Positions 44,529-53,094 of a stretch of DNA of 64,000 bases are shown here, in pieces. The notes below the pieces were generated by a model, which was not told the origin of the DNA, made no database searches, and saw only the letters and a program-made list of their open reading frames with translations. Numbering within the stretch: the stretch's first letter is position 1; each line of letters opens with the position of its first letter. The stretch lies in NCBI GenBank assembly GCA_046329585.1, contig JAXLUI010000001.1, positions 3,100,001 to 3,164,000 of the forward strand, in the 5' to 3' direction. Both the position numbers and the translations under genes were made by a program. The DNA comes from DLKC01 sp002478885 (lineage in GTDB: Bacteria > Bacteroidota > Bacteroidia > Chitinophagales > Chitinophagaceae).

Positions 44529-45026
44529 ATGCCAGATTTTGTTGAAAACATAAAAGAGTTAAAAACGAGAAATCAACGAATAGAAGTTGAAAATGAAGTT
44601 ATAATTATCAGCACGACTCCACTGAATGGTAATTTGATTAGCGATTACCTGTTTTTAATAATAGTAATATTCTTATCTCTTCATATTTCGGAAGTTGGGC
44701 TATTTCTTACATTAATTATGCAATTTTTTGTGTTGGGTAATCTGTGGCAAGATTTCGCTACCGTTAACTTAATACAAATATTCTTGAAGTCAAGGGAGAT
44801 TTCTGTTAAAACCAAAAATCCAATTAAAAGGATTTTTAATAACACAAAGAGGTTTCATTTTTCAGAAATTGAATCGTTCACCTATCTGCCTGTAAAAACA
44901 TTACATTCCTCAAGAAGATACCAATTTTCGGCACAATTAAAAGACCGAAGCAAAATATTAATTACAGATTTCGCCACTGAAGTTGAAGCAAAAAAAATTA
45001 AAGACTTTTTCGAAAGTATTCTTTGA
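44529..45026 (+). CDS. AT-rich hypothetical membrane protein
   Basis: The 165-residue product has two closely spaced membrane segments near residues 38-72 (YLFLIIVIFLSLHISEVGLF...) flanked by polar domains, the second ending in a helix-rich EVEAKKIKDFFESIL. No family is recognised. The base composition is clearly more AT-rich than the neighbouring genes, suggesting a recent arrival. It is isolated between a terminator and a repeat-bearing gap. Confidence 0.7.
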   Translation: MPDFVENIKELKTRNQRIEVENEVIIISTTPLNGNLISDYLFLIIVIFLSLHISEVGLFLTLIMQFFVLGNLWQDFATVNLIQIFLKSREISVKTKNPIKRIFNNTKRFHFSEIESFTYLPVKTLHSSRRYQFSAQLKDRSKILITDFATEVEAKKIKDFFESIL

Positions 45027-45223
45027 GACACTTATGATGGTATCAGTTTGGCGCAGGTCTCCTGGCCTGTGCCTTAATGTTACTTGACTATTTGCCTGAA
45101 CGACTAAGAATGTTATTGGGGCTTTATATTATTACAACATCAAGTGATCCGTTTTCATTTGTGTTAAAATCCACACAGCCTTCTTTAAAACTAATGCTGC
45201 CGATAAAAGTTGTGGAGCACAGG

Positions 45224-45242
45224 TCCCGATACGCTATCGGGA
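45224..45242. repeat. Hairpin TCCCGATA-cgc-TATCGGGA
   Basis: A perfect 8-bp inverted repeat with a 3-base centre, no T-tract. It could be a terminator-like element or a protein-binding site. Confidence 0.65.
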
Positions 45243-45284
45243 TGTACTGCATCTGCTTTTCGCATAGCTGCTCAAAGTGATGCA

Positions 45285-45304
45285 GTAGACAAGTGCGACG
45301 CAAG
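45285..45304 (+). repeat. Degenerate intergenic repeat, copy 21
   Basis: GTAGACAAGTGCGACGCAAG keeps the TGCGACGCA palindrome with shifted flanks; a second GTACGACGCC follows immediately. Confidence 0.5.
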
Positions 45305-45345
45305 GTACGACGCCACGAAGTGCAACTGCCGGTAACATAAAAAAT

Positions 45346-47418
45346 CTATTTGCTGAACTGCTTACTGATAAAATCGTAAGTGGCGTGGTAAATTTTCAGC
45401 CAGTTGCTATGCAGCAAAATATCGTGAATCTCATCGGGCAGTATCAGTTGCTCGGTATGCACTCCTTTCTCACGCAGTTTGTCGAGCATGGTAATGGTTT
45501 CGTTGAAAGGCACATTGCGGTCATCATCGCCATGGATGAACAATACGGGTGAGGTCCATGTATCGGCGTAAGCGATCGGCGATGACTGGTAAGCTTTTTC
45601 GGCAAACGCTTTTTCTTTCTGCGGGTCGTAACTGGGCAACCATGTAGGTATCTCACTGTTCCAGTTATGTACGCCATGAATATCTACGCCGCAGGCAAAG
45701 ATGTCGGATGCTTTGGCAAGACCGAATGCGGTAAGATAGCCACCGTAAGAGCCGCCCCACAAAGCGATGTGCTGCGCATCCACATCGCTGCGGTTACGCA
45801 GGTATAAGCCTGCGCCGATCACATCATTCACTTCGCTTGCACCGCCTGCTCCATAATTTTTTGCCTCCCTGAAATTCAACCCATAGCCAATGCCGCTGCG
45901 GTAATTGACCGAGAGAACTATATAACCTTTGGAAGCAAAATACTGGTTGAATGCGTAGGCATTGGAATAATAATCCATGTAGTGAAATGCGGGCAGCATT
46001 TGCCTTCGGGAGCCACCATGGAAGAAAATAAGTGCCGGGTGTTTTTCACCTGCTTTATAATCTTTCGGCAGGAACAATGTTGCGGGAATTTTCATTCCGT
46101 CGGATGCGGTAACCGTTACTACTTCGGGGATAACGAGTGAAGCCGAAGGAAATTCTTTTGGAAATTCTTCCGCGGCTATATCCTGGATGCTGCCATCATT
46201 TTTTAGCAGTGCCGGCCATGCCGGATGCGTTGCAGACGAGTGCAGGATTATTGTTCCGCTTTCCGCATTCAATGGCGACCATTCCACTTCGTTGCCTTTG
46301 GTAAGCTGTGTTGCAGTGCCGTCGCTTACCGTTACTTTCCAGATATGGCGACGATTGATATTGGCAATATTGGTCGTGTAGATTACCTGTTTTTTATCTG
46401 CGCTTTGTATTACATTCTCCACTTCCCCATCACCGGGTGTAAGCAAACGGGTAGCGCCAGATTTTATATCGAGCGCATACAGGTGTTGCCAGCCATCTTT
46501 TTCATAAGGGAAAACAACCAGGTCGTTGGCGCAATACAACAGCATGTTTTGCATGATGGGAATATCGGTAAGCAATATGCTGCCCATGCCTGTTGCAGCC
46601 TTCCATATTTCACGGCTTTGGCCGGTTGCTATGTCGAGCATGCGGATGGTCCAGGGCTGGCCTTCCAACTGCGGCACAAATGGCACTGCCGTTCTGAAAT
46701 TACTGGTGCGTATATACACCAGGCTTTTGCTGTCTGCAGCCCATGCAGGTTCGATGTCAAAATCAACAGAGGCGTCGGGATACTGAATGGTTTTCGCGGC
46801 GATGTCATAAACGCCAACAAAGGAGTAAGCTGCACGGCTGCTAACAAAAGCGATTTTCTTACCATCGGGCGACCAGCGTATCGAGTTCTGGCTGCCCCGT
46901 GACTGAAAAAGTTTTGTTGCTTTTAGACTGTCGGTTGAGGCCATAAAAACCTGCCCGTGAGAAACAAAAGCAAAGCTTTTGCCATCGGGAGCAAACGACG
47001 GTGAGCTACCCTCTTCAATTTTAACGGGATCGCCTTTCTCGGTACTCAAAAAATAAACAGCGGGAGCAACCGGGGTTTGCAGCCTTGCCGGGTTTGCATT
47101 TTCACCGGCGCCGTTGGCATCGTTGCCCTTTACAAAAAGCAGGCTTTTGCCGTCGGGCGAAAAAGTGAGTGAAGTAATGTCGATGCCATCATCGGCGGTG
47201 AACGAGGTAAGGCTACGCGCTTTTAGTGAAGAACCGGTTGCCAGCCAAATATTACGCACCCCTTCTTTATTAAATACCCAGGCGACCTTTTTACCGTCGG
47301 GCGAGGTGGTTATAGAAGAAGGGAAGGGCGCAGAAAGTAAACTTTCAATGGTTGGCTGCGCGAAGCTCCAGGCGATTGCAAGCATGCAAAAGCATAACGT
47401 TGACAGAATTTTTCTCAC
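45346..47418 (-). CDS. S9 family (prolyl oligopeptidase-like) peptidase
   Basis: A 690-residue protein. The signal peptide ends near AWSFAQ (residue 20). A WD40-like beta-propeller follows (repeats such as SPDGKSLLFV, APDGKSFAFV, SPDGKKIAFV), then an alpha/beta hydrolase domain with the Ser nucleophile in WGGSYGGYLT near 554, Asp in HGDDDRNVPF and His in DEIHDILL. It cleaves peptides, probably in the periplasm, and belongs to the acylaminoacyl-peptidase/DPP-like S9 branches. Two repeat copies flank it. Confidence 0.92.
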   Translation of the reverse strand: MRKILSTLCFCMLAIAWSFAQPTIESLLSAPFPSSITTSPDGKKVAWVFNKEGVRNIWLATGSSLKARSLTSFTADDGIDITSLTFSPDGKSLLFVKGNDANGAGENANPARLQTPVAPAVYFLSTEKGDPVKIEEGSSPSFAPDGKSFAFVSHGQVFMASTDSLKATKLFQSRGSQNSIRWSPDGKKIAFVSSRAAYSFVGVYDIAAKTIQYPDASVDFDIEPAWAADSKSLVYIRTSNFRTAVPFVPQLEGQPWTIRMLDIATGQSREIWKAATGMGSILLTDIPIMQNMLLYCANDLVVFPYEKDGWQHLYALDIKSGATRLLTPGDGEVENVIQSADKKQVIYTTNIANINRRHIWKVTVSDGTATQLTKGNEVEWSPLNAESGTIILHSSATHPAWPALLKNDGSIQDIAAEEFPKEFPSASLVIPEVVTVTASDGMKIPATLFLPKDYKAGEKHPALIFFHGGSRRQMLPAFHYMDYYSNAYAFNQYFASKGYIVLSVNYRSGIGYGLNFREAKNYGAGGASEVNDVIGAGLYLRNRSDVDAQHIALWGGSYGGYLTAFGLAKASDIFACGVDIHGVHNWNSEIPTWLPSYDPQKEKAFAEKAYQSSPIAYADTWTSPVLFIHGDDDRNVPFNETITMLDKLREKGVHTEQLILPDEIHDILLHSNWLKIYHATYDFISKQFSK

Positions 47419-47457
47419 GGCAAATTATTTGCTTGTTAAGCTAAGAAAGATTTATTA

Positions 47458-47506
47458 GCCGGGCATAAAAATTCTTATCAGCACCTGTTGCGTCGCACTC
47501 TTCAGG
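47458..47506 (-). repeat. 50-bp intergenic repeat, copy 22
   Basis: Arm-like GCCGGGCA at 47458-47465 (inverted relative to most), core GTTGCGTCGCACTCTTCAGG at 47487-47506, between two minus-strand genes. Confidence 0.75.
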
Positions 47507-47526
47507 GCCCCAACTTTTTTCAGCTT

Positions 47527-48795
47527 TTATTCGAGTAATTTGTCAGGTTCATCGGAAAGGCTCAGGTTAACTGCATCGGCGCCGGCTATACCTTCAATGG
47601 AACCTCTTATGTGTGCAGCGTTGAGCAATACTTTTTCCAGCTGCTTTTCTCTTGACTTCCAAAGTTTCTCCATGGTATCCCGCTCTCTCTGGATGCTCAG
47701 CTTCATGCTCATAAACCCTTCACGAATAGCTTTCCATTGTTCACTGAATTCGTTGCCGGTTAAATAATCATAGAGCATAACCATTTTATCGCCTTTATTT
47801 TCCTGGCTCTTTTTTGCATCGGCGATTTTAAGAATGGCGTTGCGCAACAGCAGGGCCACACTGCGCACCTCGGAGAAGGAGCAGATATATACACCATTCT
47901 TTTCGCCAAAGCGGTCCATTTCCTTTGGAAAAGTTTGCGTAACGATCACGGCCACATCGGCGCCGAGGTTGCGCATGTCGGTTTTTAATTTGTCTATCCA
48001 ATCAACTGAGAAGTCTTTGGTGCGCTTACTTTCATAGATGATCTTTCCGGCTTCGTTGCCAAACTGGTTGCGTACAAACTGTATGCAGTCGGCGCCACGA
48101 ACACCTTTGCCGACTTCTTCCACCCTGTCGAAGGGGAAGGTCGCCTGCAGCATTTCTTCCAATAACAGTTCCTGCACTTCGCCCTGTAATTGCATGCTGC
48201 CCTGCTCGGATTTGCGCTTCATTTCTTCCAGTAGTTTTTTCTGGTCTTCGAGTTGTTTTTCCAACTCCCGGTTGCGCAGTTTGTATTCCTCTTCTTTTAA
48301 TATCAGCCGCTCTCCTTCTTCTTTCAGCAATTGTTCTTTCATTTTTTCGCGTTCTGCCATGAGTGTGCGCTGCACGCTTAGCTCCATCTGTGCTTCTTTT
48401 TCCTTCAGCATTTTTTCTTTTTGCAGGAACTCCAGTTCTTTGCGGCGGGCCTCTTTCAGTTTTTCCTCGTTTTCTGTTGCCGATTGCTGCAGCATTGTCA
48501 ATTGGTTCTCATAATCGGAAGAAAGCGACTTGCGGATGGATTCTTCCAGTTGAACATTTTTGCGTTTTAATTCCTCGCTGAGTTTTTTTTGAAACAAATC
48601 TTCCTGCATTTGTTTTTGCCTGTTGTATTCTTCTTCTTTTCTTTTCAGTTCTTCGTCTTTTGTTTTTTTATATTCCAGCATTTGCTGTCGCAGTTCCTGC
48701 TTTTCTTTTTCAATCGTTTCTTTTTGTTCGGCGCTCAATGCATCTTCCAGCGGAAACTCAAAACCACAACTCGGGCATTTTATGATCGTTGACAT
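47527..48795 (-). CDS. DUF2130 coiled-coil protein
   Basis: The 422-residue product starts with a zinc-ribbon-like IKCPSCGFEFPLEDAL (CPSC near residues 8-11), then a long Glu/Lys-rich coiled coil (about 20-215), then the DUF2130 domain: FPFDRVEEVGKGVRGADCIQFV, IIYESKRTKDFSVDWIDKLK, GADVAVIVTQTFPKEM. The GADCIQ...IYESKRTK arrangement recalls the PD-(D/E)xK nuclease fold as in RmuC relatives, so nucleic-acid binding or cutting is plausible but unproven. Confidence 0.88.
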   Translation of the reverse strand: MSTIIKCPSCGFEFPLEDALSAEQKETIEKEKQELRQQMLEYKKTKDEELKRKEEEYNRQKQMQEDLFQKKLSEELKRKNVQLEESIRKSLSSDYENQLTMLQQSATENEEKLKEARRKELEFLQKEKMLKEKEAQMELSVQRTLMAEREKMKEQLLKEEGERLILKEEEYKLRNRELEKQLEDQKKLLEEMKRKSEQGSMQLQGEVQELLLEEMLQATFPFDRVEEVGKGVRGADCIQFVRNQFGNEAGKIIYESKRTKDFSVDWIDKLKTDMRNLGADVAVIVTQTFPKEMDRFGEKNGVYICSFSEVRSVALLLRNAILKIADAKKSQENKGDKMVMLYDYLTGNEFSEQWKAIREGFMSMKLSIQRERDTMEKLWKSREKQLEKVLLNAAHIRGSIEGIAGADAVNLSLSDEPDKLLE

Positions 48796-48886
48796 ACCAA
48801 TCGAATTTTACACAAATTAGCCGTAAGCGTTAAAATAAAAAAGGGAAAGATTGTGCTGTATGTTTATGCCGCGCAATGGATCAAAC

Positions 48887-48939
48887 GCCGAAGTGTGCGA
48901 CGCAACAGTTGCCAAATGTTTATTCAGCAGCGGGGCCCA
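48887..48939 (+). repeat. 50-bp intergenic repeat, copy 23
   Basis: Core GCCGAAGTGTGCGACGCAAC at 48887-48906, arm CGGGGCCCA at 48931-48939, 8 bases past the membrane-protein gene stop. Confidence 0.8.
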
Positions 48940-48947
48940 AAAAAAGA

Positions 48948-49547
48948 TTATTCATTTATTTGCCTGCCATAAAGGTGCTGGTAAAACAGGTAGGCCAGCA
49001 CGTCGGCGCCCGTCTTCAGCAGTAAAAACAAGGTGCTTGCCTGCCAACCGAAGAAGAGCGGCCCGAGGATCATGAGATGCATGGGTACAATACGCAGGTA
49101 GGGCAGAAAGAAAAGTGCGCCTATGCTAACGGGATTTACATTTTCGATGGCCTTTTGCTTGCGGAAACTGATGATGCCTTCCACAAAAAATCCCGCCACA
49201 ACAAGCATTATTACGCTGCTGTTCAGGTTGCTGATGCCAAGTTGCACCAGCAGGAAAATGGCGTAACCGAAATGAAATGCGCCGTAGTGCACCAAAAAAA
49301 ACCAGGCAATACAGCCCTTATTCTTGTCAGTAGCAGGTTCGCCATTTATCTTGAAAGTACCGGCATCAAATTTTTTTAGGGTGAGCAGGTCGAGAAAATT
49401 GAACAGCCCGATAATAATGCTCTGAAACCAATAGATCCAGACAATGGTGGAAAAGCCGTCGGGATGTTCACTATAATACCAGATACAAAAAATATTGGCT
49501 GCAACCAGGAACAGCAAAGATGGGTTTAAGAAGGCATTTTTTGTCAT
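48948..49547 (-). CDS. DUF6498-like membrane protein
   Basis: The product is 199 residues from ATG 49547 (MTKNAFLNPSLLFLVAANIFCIWYY). It has five or six membrane segments (about 10-28, 38-58, 82-105, 112-132, 145-190). The WIYWFQSIIIGLFNFLDLL segment and the late Pro-rich LRIVPMHLMILGP resemble DUF6498 proteins, whose function is unknown. A longer frame from 49724 is rejected because it reads through repeat copy 24 (residues VCDARK are repeat-derived). Confidence 0.75.
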   Translation of the reverse strand: MTKNAFLNPSLLFLVAANIFCIWYYSEHPDGFSTIVWIYWFQSIIIGLFNFLDLLTLKKFDAGTFKINGEPATDKNKGCIAWFFLVHYGAFHFGYAIFLLVQLGISNLNSSVIMLVVAGFFVEGIISFRKQKAIENVNPVSIGALFFLPYLRIVPMHLMILGPLFFGWQASTLFLLLKTGADVLAYLFYQHLYGRQINE

Positions 49548-49661
49548 GTGGCAATATTGTGTCGAAATTAGGCTGCCTGTCGCACTTGCAGCTACCCTTT
49601 CAACGGTATTTATCGCCATTGAGGCATTTATCGTTTTTGTAGCCAGTCTGTTGAACAGGCA

Positions 49662-49691
49662 TTGGGCTTTTCTTGCGTCGCACACTTCGGG
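49662..49691 (-). repeat. 50-bp intergenic repeat, copy 24
   Basis: Core CTTGCGTCGCACACTTCGGG at 49672-49691. It lies between the tRNA-Leu terminator and the membrane-protein gene start. A separate GCCCTGC/GCAGGGC hairpin follows at 49692-49715. Confidence 0.72.
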
Positions 49692-49722
49692 GCCCTGCGC
49701 ATATTTCGGCAGGGCAACGGGC

Positions 49723-49750
49723 AAAAAAAACCCGGATCAACTGATCCGGG
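49723..49750 (-). terminator. Terminator of tRNA-Leu
   Basis: On the minus strand a 9-bp stem CCCGGATCA/TGATCCGGG with a 2-base loop centre is followed by eight T. It lies 8 bases past the tRNA 3' end. Confidence 0.85.
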
Positions 49751-49758
49751 CAATTAAG

Positions 49759-49842
49759 TGCGGAAGAGGAGATTCGAACTCCCACACCCTTTCGGGCGCT
49801 ACCACCTCAAAGTAGTGCGTCTACCAGTTTCGCCACCTCCGC
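49759..49842 (-). tRNA. tRNA-Leu (anticodon GAG)
   Basis: The 84-base minus-strand sequence folds as a class II tRNA. Acceptor GCGGAGG pairs with CCTTCCGC-type 3' bases. The D-arm contains GGTAGACGC, the anticodon stem is CTACT/GGTAG with loop TTGAGGT, and a variable arm CGCCCGAAAGGGTG is typical of Leu. The T-loop is GTTCGAATC. The loop places GAG as anticodon, reading CUC and CUU. CCA is not encoded. Confidence 0.95.
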
Positions 49843-49919
49843 AACTTTGGGACTGCAAATGTATAAGAATAGTTGAAAAATAAAAGCCCGAATTAAAAAA
49901 GTTCTGAAAACGGTGCCTG

Positions 49920-51080
49920 TTATACTTTATTCAATTCAATCCGGAAGGTTGTTCCCTTGCCGATTTCACTGCTTTTTATATAGATGGTACCCTTGTGGTA
50001 TTGCTCAACTATTCGCTTAACCAGGGTAAGGCCAAGGCCCCAGCCGCGTTTTTTTGTAGTAAAGCCGGGTTTAAAAACGTTTTGGATATTTTGCTTGGCA
50101 ATGCCTTTACCGGTGTCGCTTACATCTATTCTTATAAGCGTTGGCGTTGGCTGAATGTCTATGGTAATGCGGCCTTTCCCCTCCATGGCATCGAGCGCAT
50201 TCTTTAACAGGTTTTCAATAACCCAGTCGAACAGCGGTGGAGAAATGGTTGCAACAATCTCCTGCTGCCCGGAGGTGTTGATCACAAAGTCGACCTTACC
50301 GCCTGCTCTTTTGCGTATGTATTCTACCATAGCAGATATCTGTTCAACAATATTGGTTTCCTCGAGGTTTGGCTGGCTGCCTATTTTACTAAAGCGATCG
50401 GTGATCAGTTCGAGCCTGCTCACATCCTTTTCAATTTCGTTGGTTATTTTTTCTGTGCCGGCAATCTCCCGCAACACTTCCACCCAACCCTTTAAACTGG
50501 AGACCGGTGTTCCCAGTTGGTGTGCCGTCTCTTTGGCCATACCCGCCCACAACTGATTTTGCGTACTCTTATAAGAAGTTCGTTGGGCGATGATGGTAAT
50601 TACTATAAAAAGTCCGACAATGATCAACTGAACGATGGGGTAATAGCGCACTTCCTGTTGAAGCACGCTTTCGCCATAATAATAACGGTTGGCAATGTAG
50701 GGTGAGTCGGAAATAACGATGATGATGGGGTCGTGTTCCTTTTTAAATTCGATCAGTTTATTCTTCAGGTAATTACTGTCGCCGGCAATTTTTGCGGAAT
50801 CGAGGTTCACACAATTGCCTGCATGTATTCTTTCCTGTTCATCTGTTTCAATGATGGGTATGTCTTTGTTTTCGGTTGTTATTTTCACAGCGAGGTTGAT
50901 TACCGCATCGTCGGGAGCGGTCATAATTGTTTTCTGGGCAGTTACCCAAAGCCCTACCCGCTGTTTTTCATCTTCGGCAATTTTTTGCGACAAGTAACGC
51001 GAATAGAACACCGTTCCGGTTACGATGCTTACCGCGATAAGAAACAGAAGCGTTTTTCCATTGAGCCATTGCTGAATCAT
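49920..51080 (-). CDS. Membrane sensor histidine kinase
   Basis: A 386-residue protein. A membrane segment near residues 10-28, a periplasmic sensor region of about 115 residues, and a second membrane segment near 147-165 are followed by the kinase core. The phospho-acceptor is His187 in AKETAHQLGTPVSSL, with N box ENLLKNALDAM, G1 DTGKGIA and G2 WGLGLTLVKRIVE. No response regulator gene is adjacent, so it is an orphan kinase in this window. A terminator at 51112 separates it from the upstream coiled-coil gene. Ligand unknown. Confidence 0.9.
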   Translation of the reverse strand: MIQQWLNGKTLLFLIAVSIVTGTVFYSRYLSQKIAEDEKQRVGLWVTAQKTIMTAPDDAVINLAVKITTENKDIPIIETDEQERIHAGNCVNLDSAKIAGDSNYLKNKLIEFKKEHDPIIIVISDSPYIANRYYYGESVLQQEVRYYPIVQLIIVGLFIVITIIAQRTSYKSTQNQLWAGMAKETAHQLGTPVSSLKGWVEVLREIAGTEKITNEIEKDVSRLELITDRFSKIGSQPNLEETNIVEQISAMVEYIRKRAGGKVDFVINTSGQQEIVATISPPLFDWVIENLLKNALDAMEGKGRITIDIQPTPTLIRIDVSDTGKGIAKQNIQNVFKPGFTTKKRGWGLGLTLVKRIVEQYHKGTIYIKSSEIGKGTTFRIELNKV

Positions 51081-51111
51081 GGTTCTAAAGTATCGAATGT
51101 TTGTTTCCCAT

Positions 51112-51141
51112 AAAACAAAAACCCCGCAATAAATGCGGGGT
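51112..51141 (-). terminator. Terminator of the coiled-coil protein gene
   Basis: CCCCGCA (51122-51128) pairs with TGCGGGG (51134-51140); on the minus strand it is followed by a T-rich stretch (complement of 51112-51121). Confidence 0.8.
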
Positions 51142-51183
51142 GCGTTTCACAAAAGAATGGAATTTAAATAATGCGTTAAAAAA

Positions 51184-52173
51184 CTATCCGAATAAACCAC
51201 CTTTTTTAAGTGTCTTTGTTCCTTCGCCGATTTTGTACCCGTTCTGATAAATTTCGACCTTATAATTTCCTGTCTGGTATTTTCCAGCTTCAGGTTTCCA
51301 GTCAAAACTTACCGGAAGACGCTTACCCTGCTCGTAGTTTACGTCCATTTTATTGGTAAAGACTTTATCGCCTTCATCCCTGGTGGTAAATGTGCCGCTT
51401 CCGCTTGTTGGCATTGTAATAGGTTTGCCATCGGGACCGTAAACACACACATATAATTCTTTACCGCCACTCGCCGCGATCCTGTTTTCGTCAATGTCAA
51501 ATGAAATCCGGAACACATCTACACGTTTTGCCGTTGTGGTTGTTTTTTCCTTTCCTGATCCTTTTATATCAATAGGTGTTATATTGATATTGGAGGCATG
51601 CAAAGTAGATCCTACATCTTCAACGTGTGCTTTTTCGGCCTGCGTTGTGGCAAGATTTGATTCAACAACTTTCTTTTGCGAGGCCAGTGTATCTCTTTCA
51701 CTGGTCACCTGTTGGTTAGCAACGGTCAGCTGCTGGTTTTCCGCTTTAAGGTTTTCAATTTCAGTCAGGAGATCGTTTATTTTTCCATTCAATTGTGCGA
51801 TCATTCCTTTTGCTTTGGCAAGATCTGCATCTTTCTTGCCTAACTCAGACCTGATGTCGGCTTTGAGCTTGTCTATATCAGATTTACGTTTTGCCAATTC
51901 ACCTTGTAACTGATTGTTGGTGCCGGTCAAAGAATCCATTCGCGCAAGTGCGTCGTTATATTCTGCCAGTACAACATTTCTTTGTGAGTCAACATTTGAA
52001 TATTGCGTTTGCAAATCCGTGATTTGTTCAGTAGATTTAGTTTTATCGTAGTAGATATAAGCCCATGTGCCAAGCAGTGCGGCAATAAGAATACCGTATA
52101 TAATTTTACGATTATCTTTTGGAGACTGTTGCTGCGGCGTGCTGCCTGCAGTGGGGTAATTAGAGTAACTCAT
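51184..52173 (-). CDS. Membrane-anchored coiled-coil protein
   Basis: The 329-residue product has a short Gln/Pro-rich N-terminus, one membrane segment near residues 25-42, a coiled coil of about 145 residues (about 48-190), then a C-terminal beta-rich domain (VFRISFDIDENRIAASGGKELYVCVYGPDGKPI...). No family name comes to mind. The layout suggests a type II membrane protein with an outer-facing domain. It starts about 30 bases from the divergent exonuclease gene. Confidence 0.75.
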   Translation of the reverse strand: MSYSNYPTAGSTPQQQSPKDNRKIIYGILIAALLGTWAYIYYDKTKSTEQITDLQTQYSNVDSQRNVVLAEYNDALARMDSLTGTNNQLQGELAKRKSDIDKLKADIRSELGKKDADLAKAKGMIAQLNGKINDLLTEIENLKAENQQLTVANQQVTSERDTLASQKKVVESNLATTQAEKAHVEDVGSTLHASNINITPIDIKGSGKEKTTTTAKRVDVFRISFDIDENRIAASGGKELYVCVYGPDGKPITMPTSGSGTFTTRDEGDKVFTNKMDVNYEQGKRLPVSFDWKPEAGKYQTGNYKVEIYQNGYKIGEGTKTLKKGGLFG

Positions 52174-52203
52174 ATAGAATCTTGATTTTTATAATTAAAA
52201 GTA

Positions 52204-52941
52204 ATGAATAATTTAAGCTTCGACCCACCGGTTACAGATCTGTTGTTGATCGACATAGAAACTGTTCCGCAATACCAGAATTATGATTCACTACCTGATA
52301 ACTGGAAACCGCTCTGGATTGACAAGATTTCCAAAACCGTGCCAGAAAACATTTCTCTTCCCGAAAGCTATTTGCAGAAGGCTGGCATACTCGCAGAGTT
52401 TGGCAAAGTAATTTGTATAAGCACTGGTTATTTCAGTTATAATGAAAAAAAGGAATTGATATTACGGCTCAAAACTATTTCAGGCCACGACGAAAAGGAA
52501 TTGCTCAGCAGGTTTTCTGAGCTGACTGATAGATTCTATAAGCACAATAACAATTTTCAATTTGTAGGTCACAACATCCGGGAATTTGATATCCCTTATA
52601 TATGCCGCCGTATGCTCATCAACAACCTGCCACTGCCATCTTACATGAAGCTTCACGGTGCAAAGCCATGGGAAGTAAGAATGCTTGATACCCTTCACTG
52701 GTGGAGGTTTGGCGACTATAAAAATTATATTTCCCTTCACCTGCTTGCCAGCGTGCTTAACGTGCCTACCTCAAAAACAGATATGGATGGAAGCATGGTG
52801 CAGGAGGTTTATTATAAAGACAACAACCTTCCACGAATTGTTGAATACTGCCAGCGCGATGTGGTTGTGGTGGCCAATGTGCTGCTTCGCTTTAAAAATC
52901 AGCCGTTGCTTTCGCAGGCCGATATTACTGTTGTTCCCTAG
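52204..52941 (+). CDS. Predicted DEDD 3'-5' exonuclease (PolB-type exonuclease domain)
   Basis: The 245-residue product has the three exonuclease motifs: Exo I LLLIDIETVPQY (Asp17, Glu19), Exo II FVGHNIREFDIPYICRR near 120, and Exo III YCQRDVVVVANVLL near 214. This matches the stand-alone predicted 3'-5' exonucleases related to DNA polymerase B exonuclease domains. It probably trims single-stranded DNA ends. It is divergent from the coiled-coil gene and convergent with the glycosyltransferase gene. Confidence 0.88.
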   Translation: MNNLSFDPPVTDLLLIDIETVPQYQNYDSLPDNWKPLWIDKISKTVPENISLPESYLQKAGILAEFGKVICISTGYFSYNEKKELILRLKTISGHDEKELLSRFSELTDRFYKHNNNFQFVGHNIREFDIPYICRRMLINNLPLPSYMKLHGAKPWEVRMLDTLHWWRFGDYKNYISLHLLASVLNVPTSKTDMDGSMVQEVYYKDNNLPRIVEYCQRDVVVVANVLLRFKNQPLLSQADITVVP

Positions 52942-52970
52942 GTATTTATATAAGTATTTATACATTTTTG

Positions 52971-53021
52971 GATTCCGGCGCCAATGCAGTTGGCATCGTT
53001 CCTTGTGTCTGTCACTTCAGC
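52971..53021 (-). repeat. Degenerate intergenic repeat, copy 25
   Basis: Interior GGCATCG and diverged core CTTGTGTCTGTCACTTCAGC (53002-53021), with an arm-like CCGGCGCC near 52975; located just after the exonuclease gene. Confidence 0.5.
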
Positions 53022-53094
53022 CTATAATAGTGAATAGGGCGGCCTGCATTACAGCAGTCAGGTGTAACGCAAACCGCGTCATGAAAACCAGGAG

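Larger units (their letters stand above)
45027..45345 (+). other. 319-base gap with a hairpin and a degenerate repeat
   Basis: It holds the TCCCGATA hairpin at 45224-45242 and repeat copy 21 at 45285-45304. A short open frame here has no support. Confidence 0.5.

Noticed and set aside
45077..45280. 67-residue open frame after the AT-rich membrane protein
   Set aside because: It passes through the TCCCGATA hairpin and has no recognisable features.
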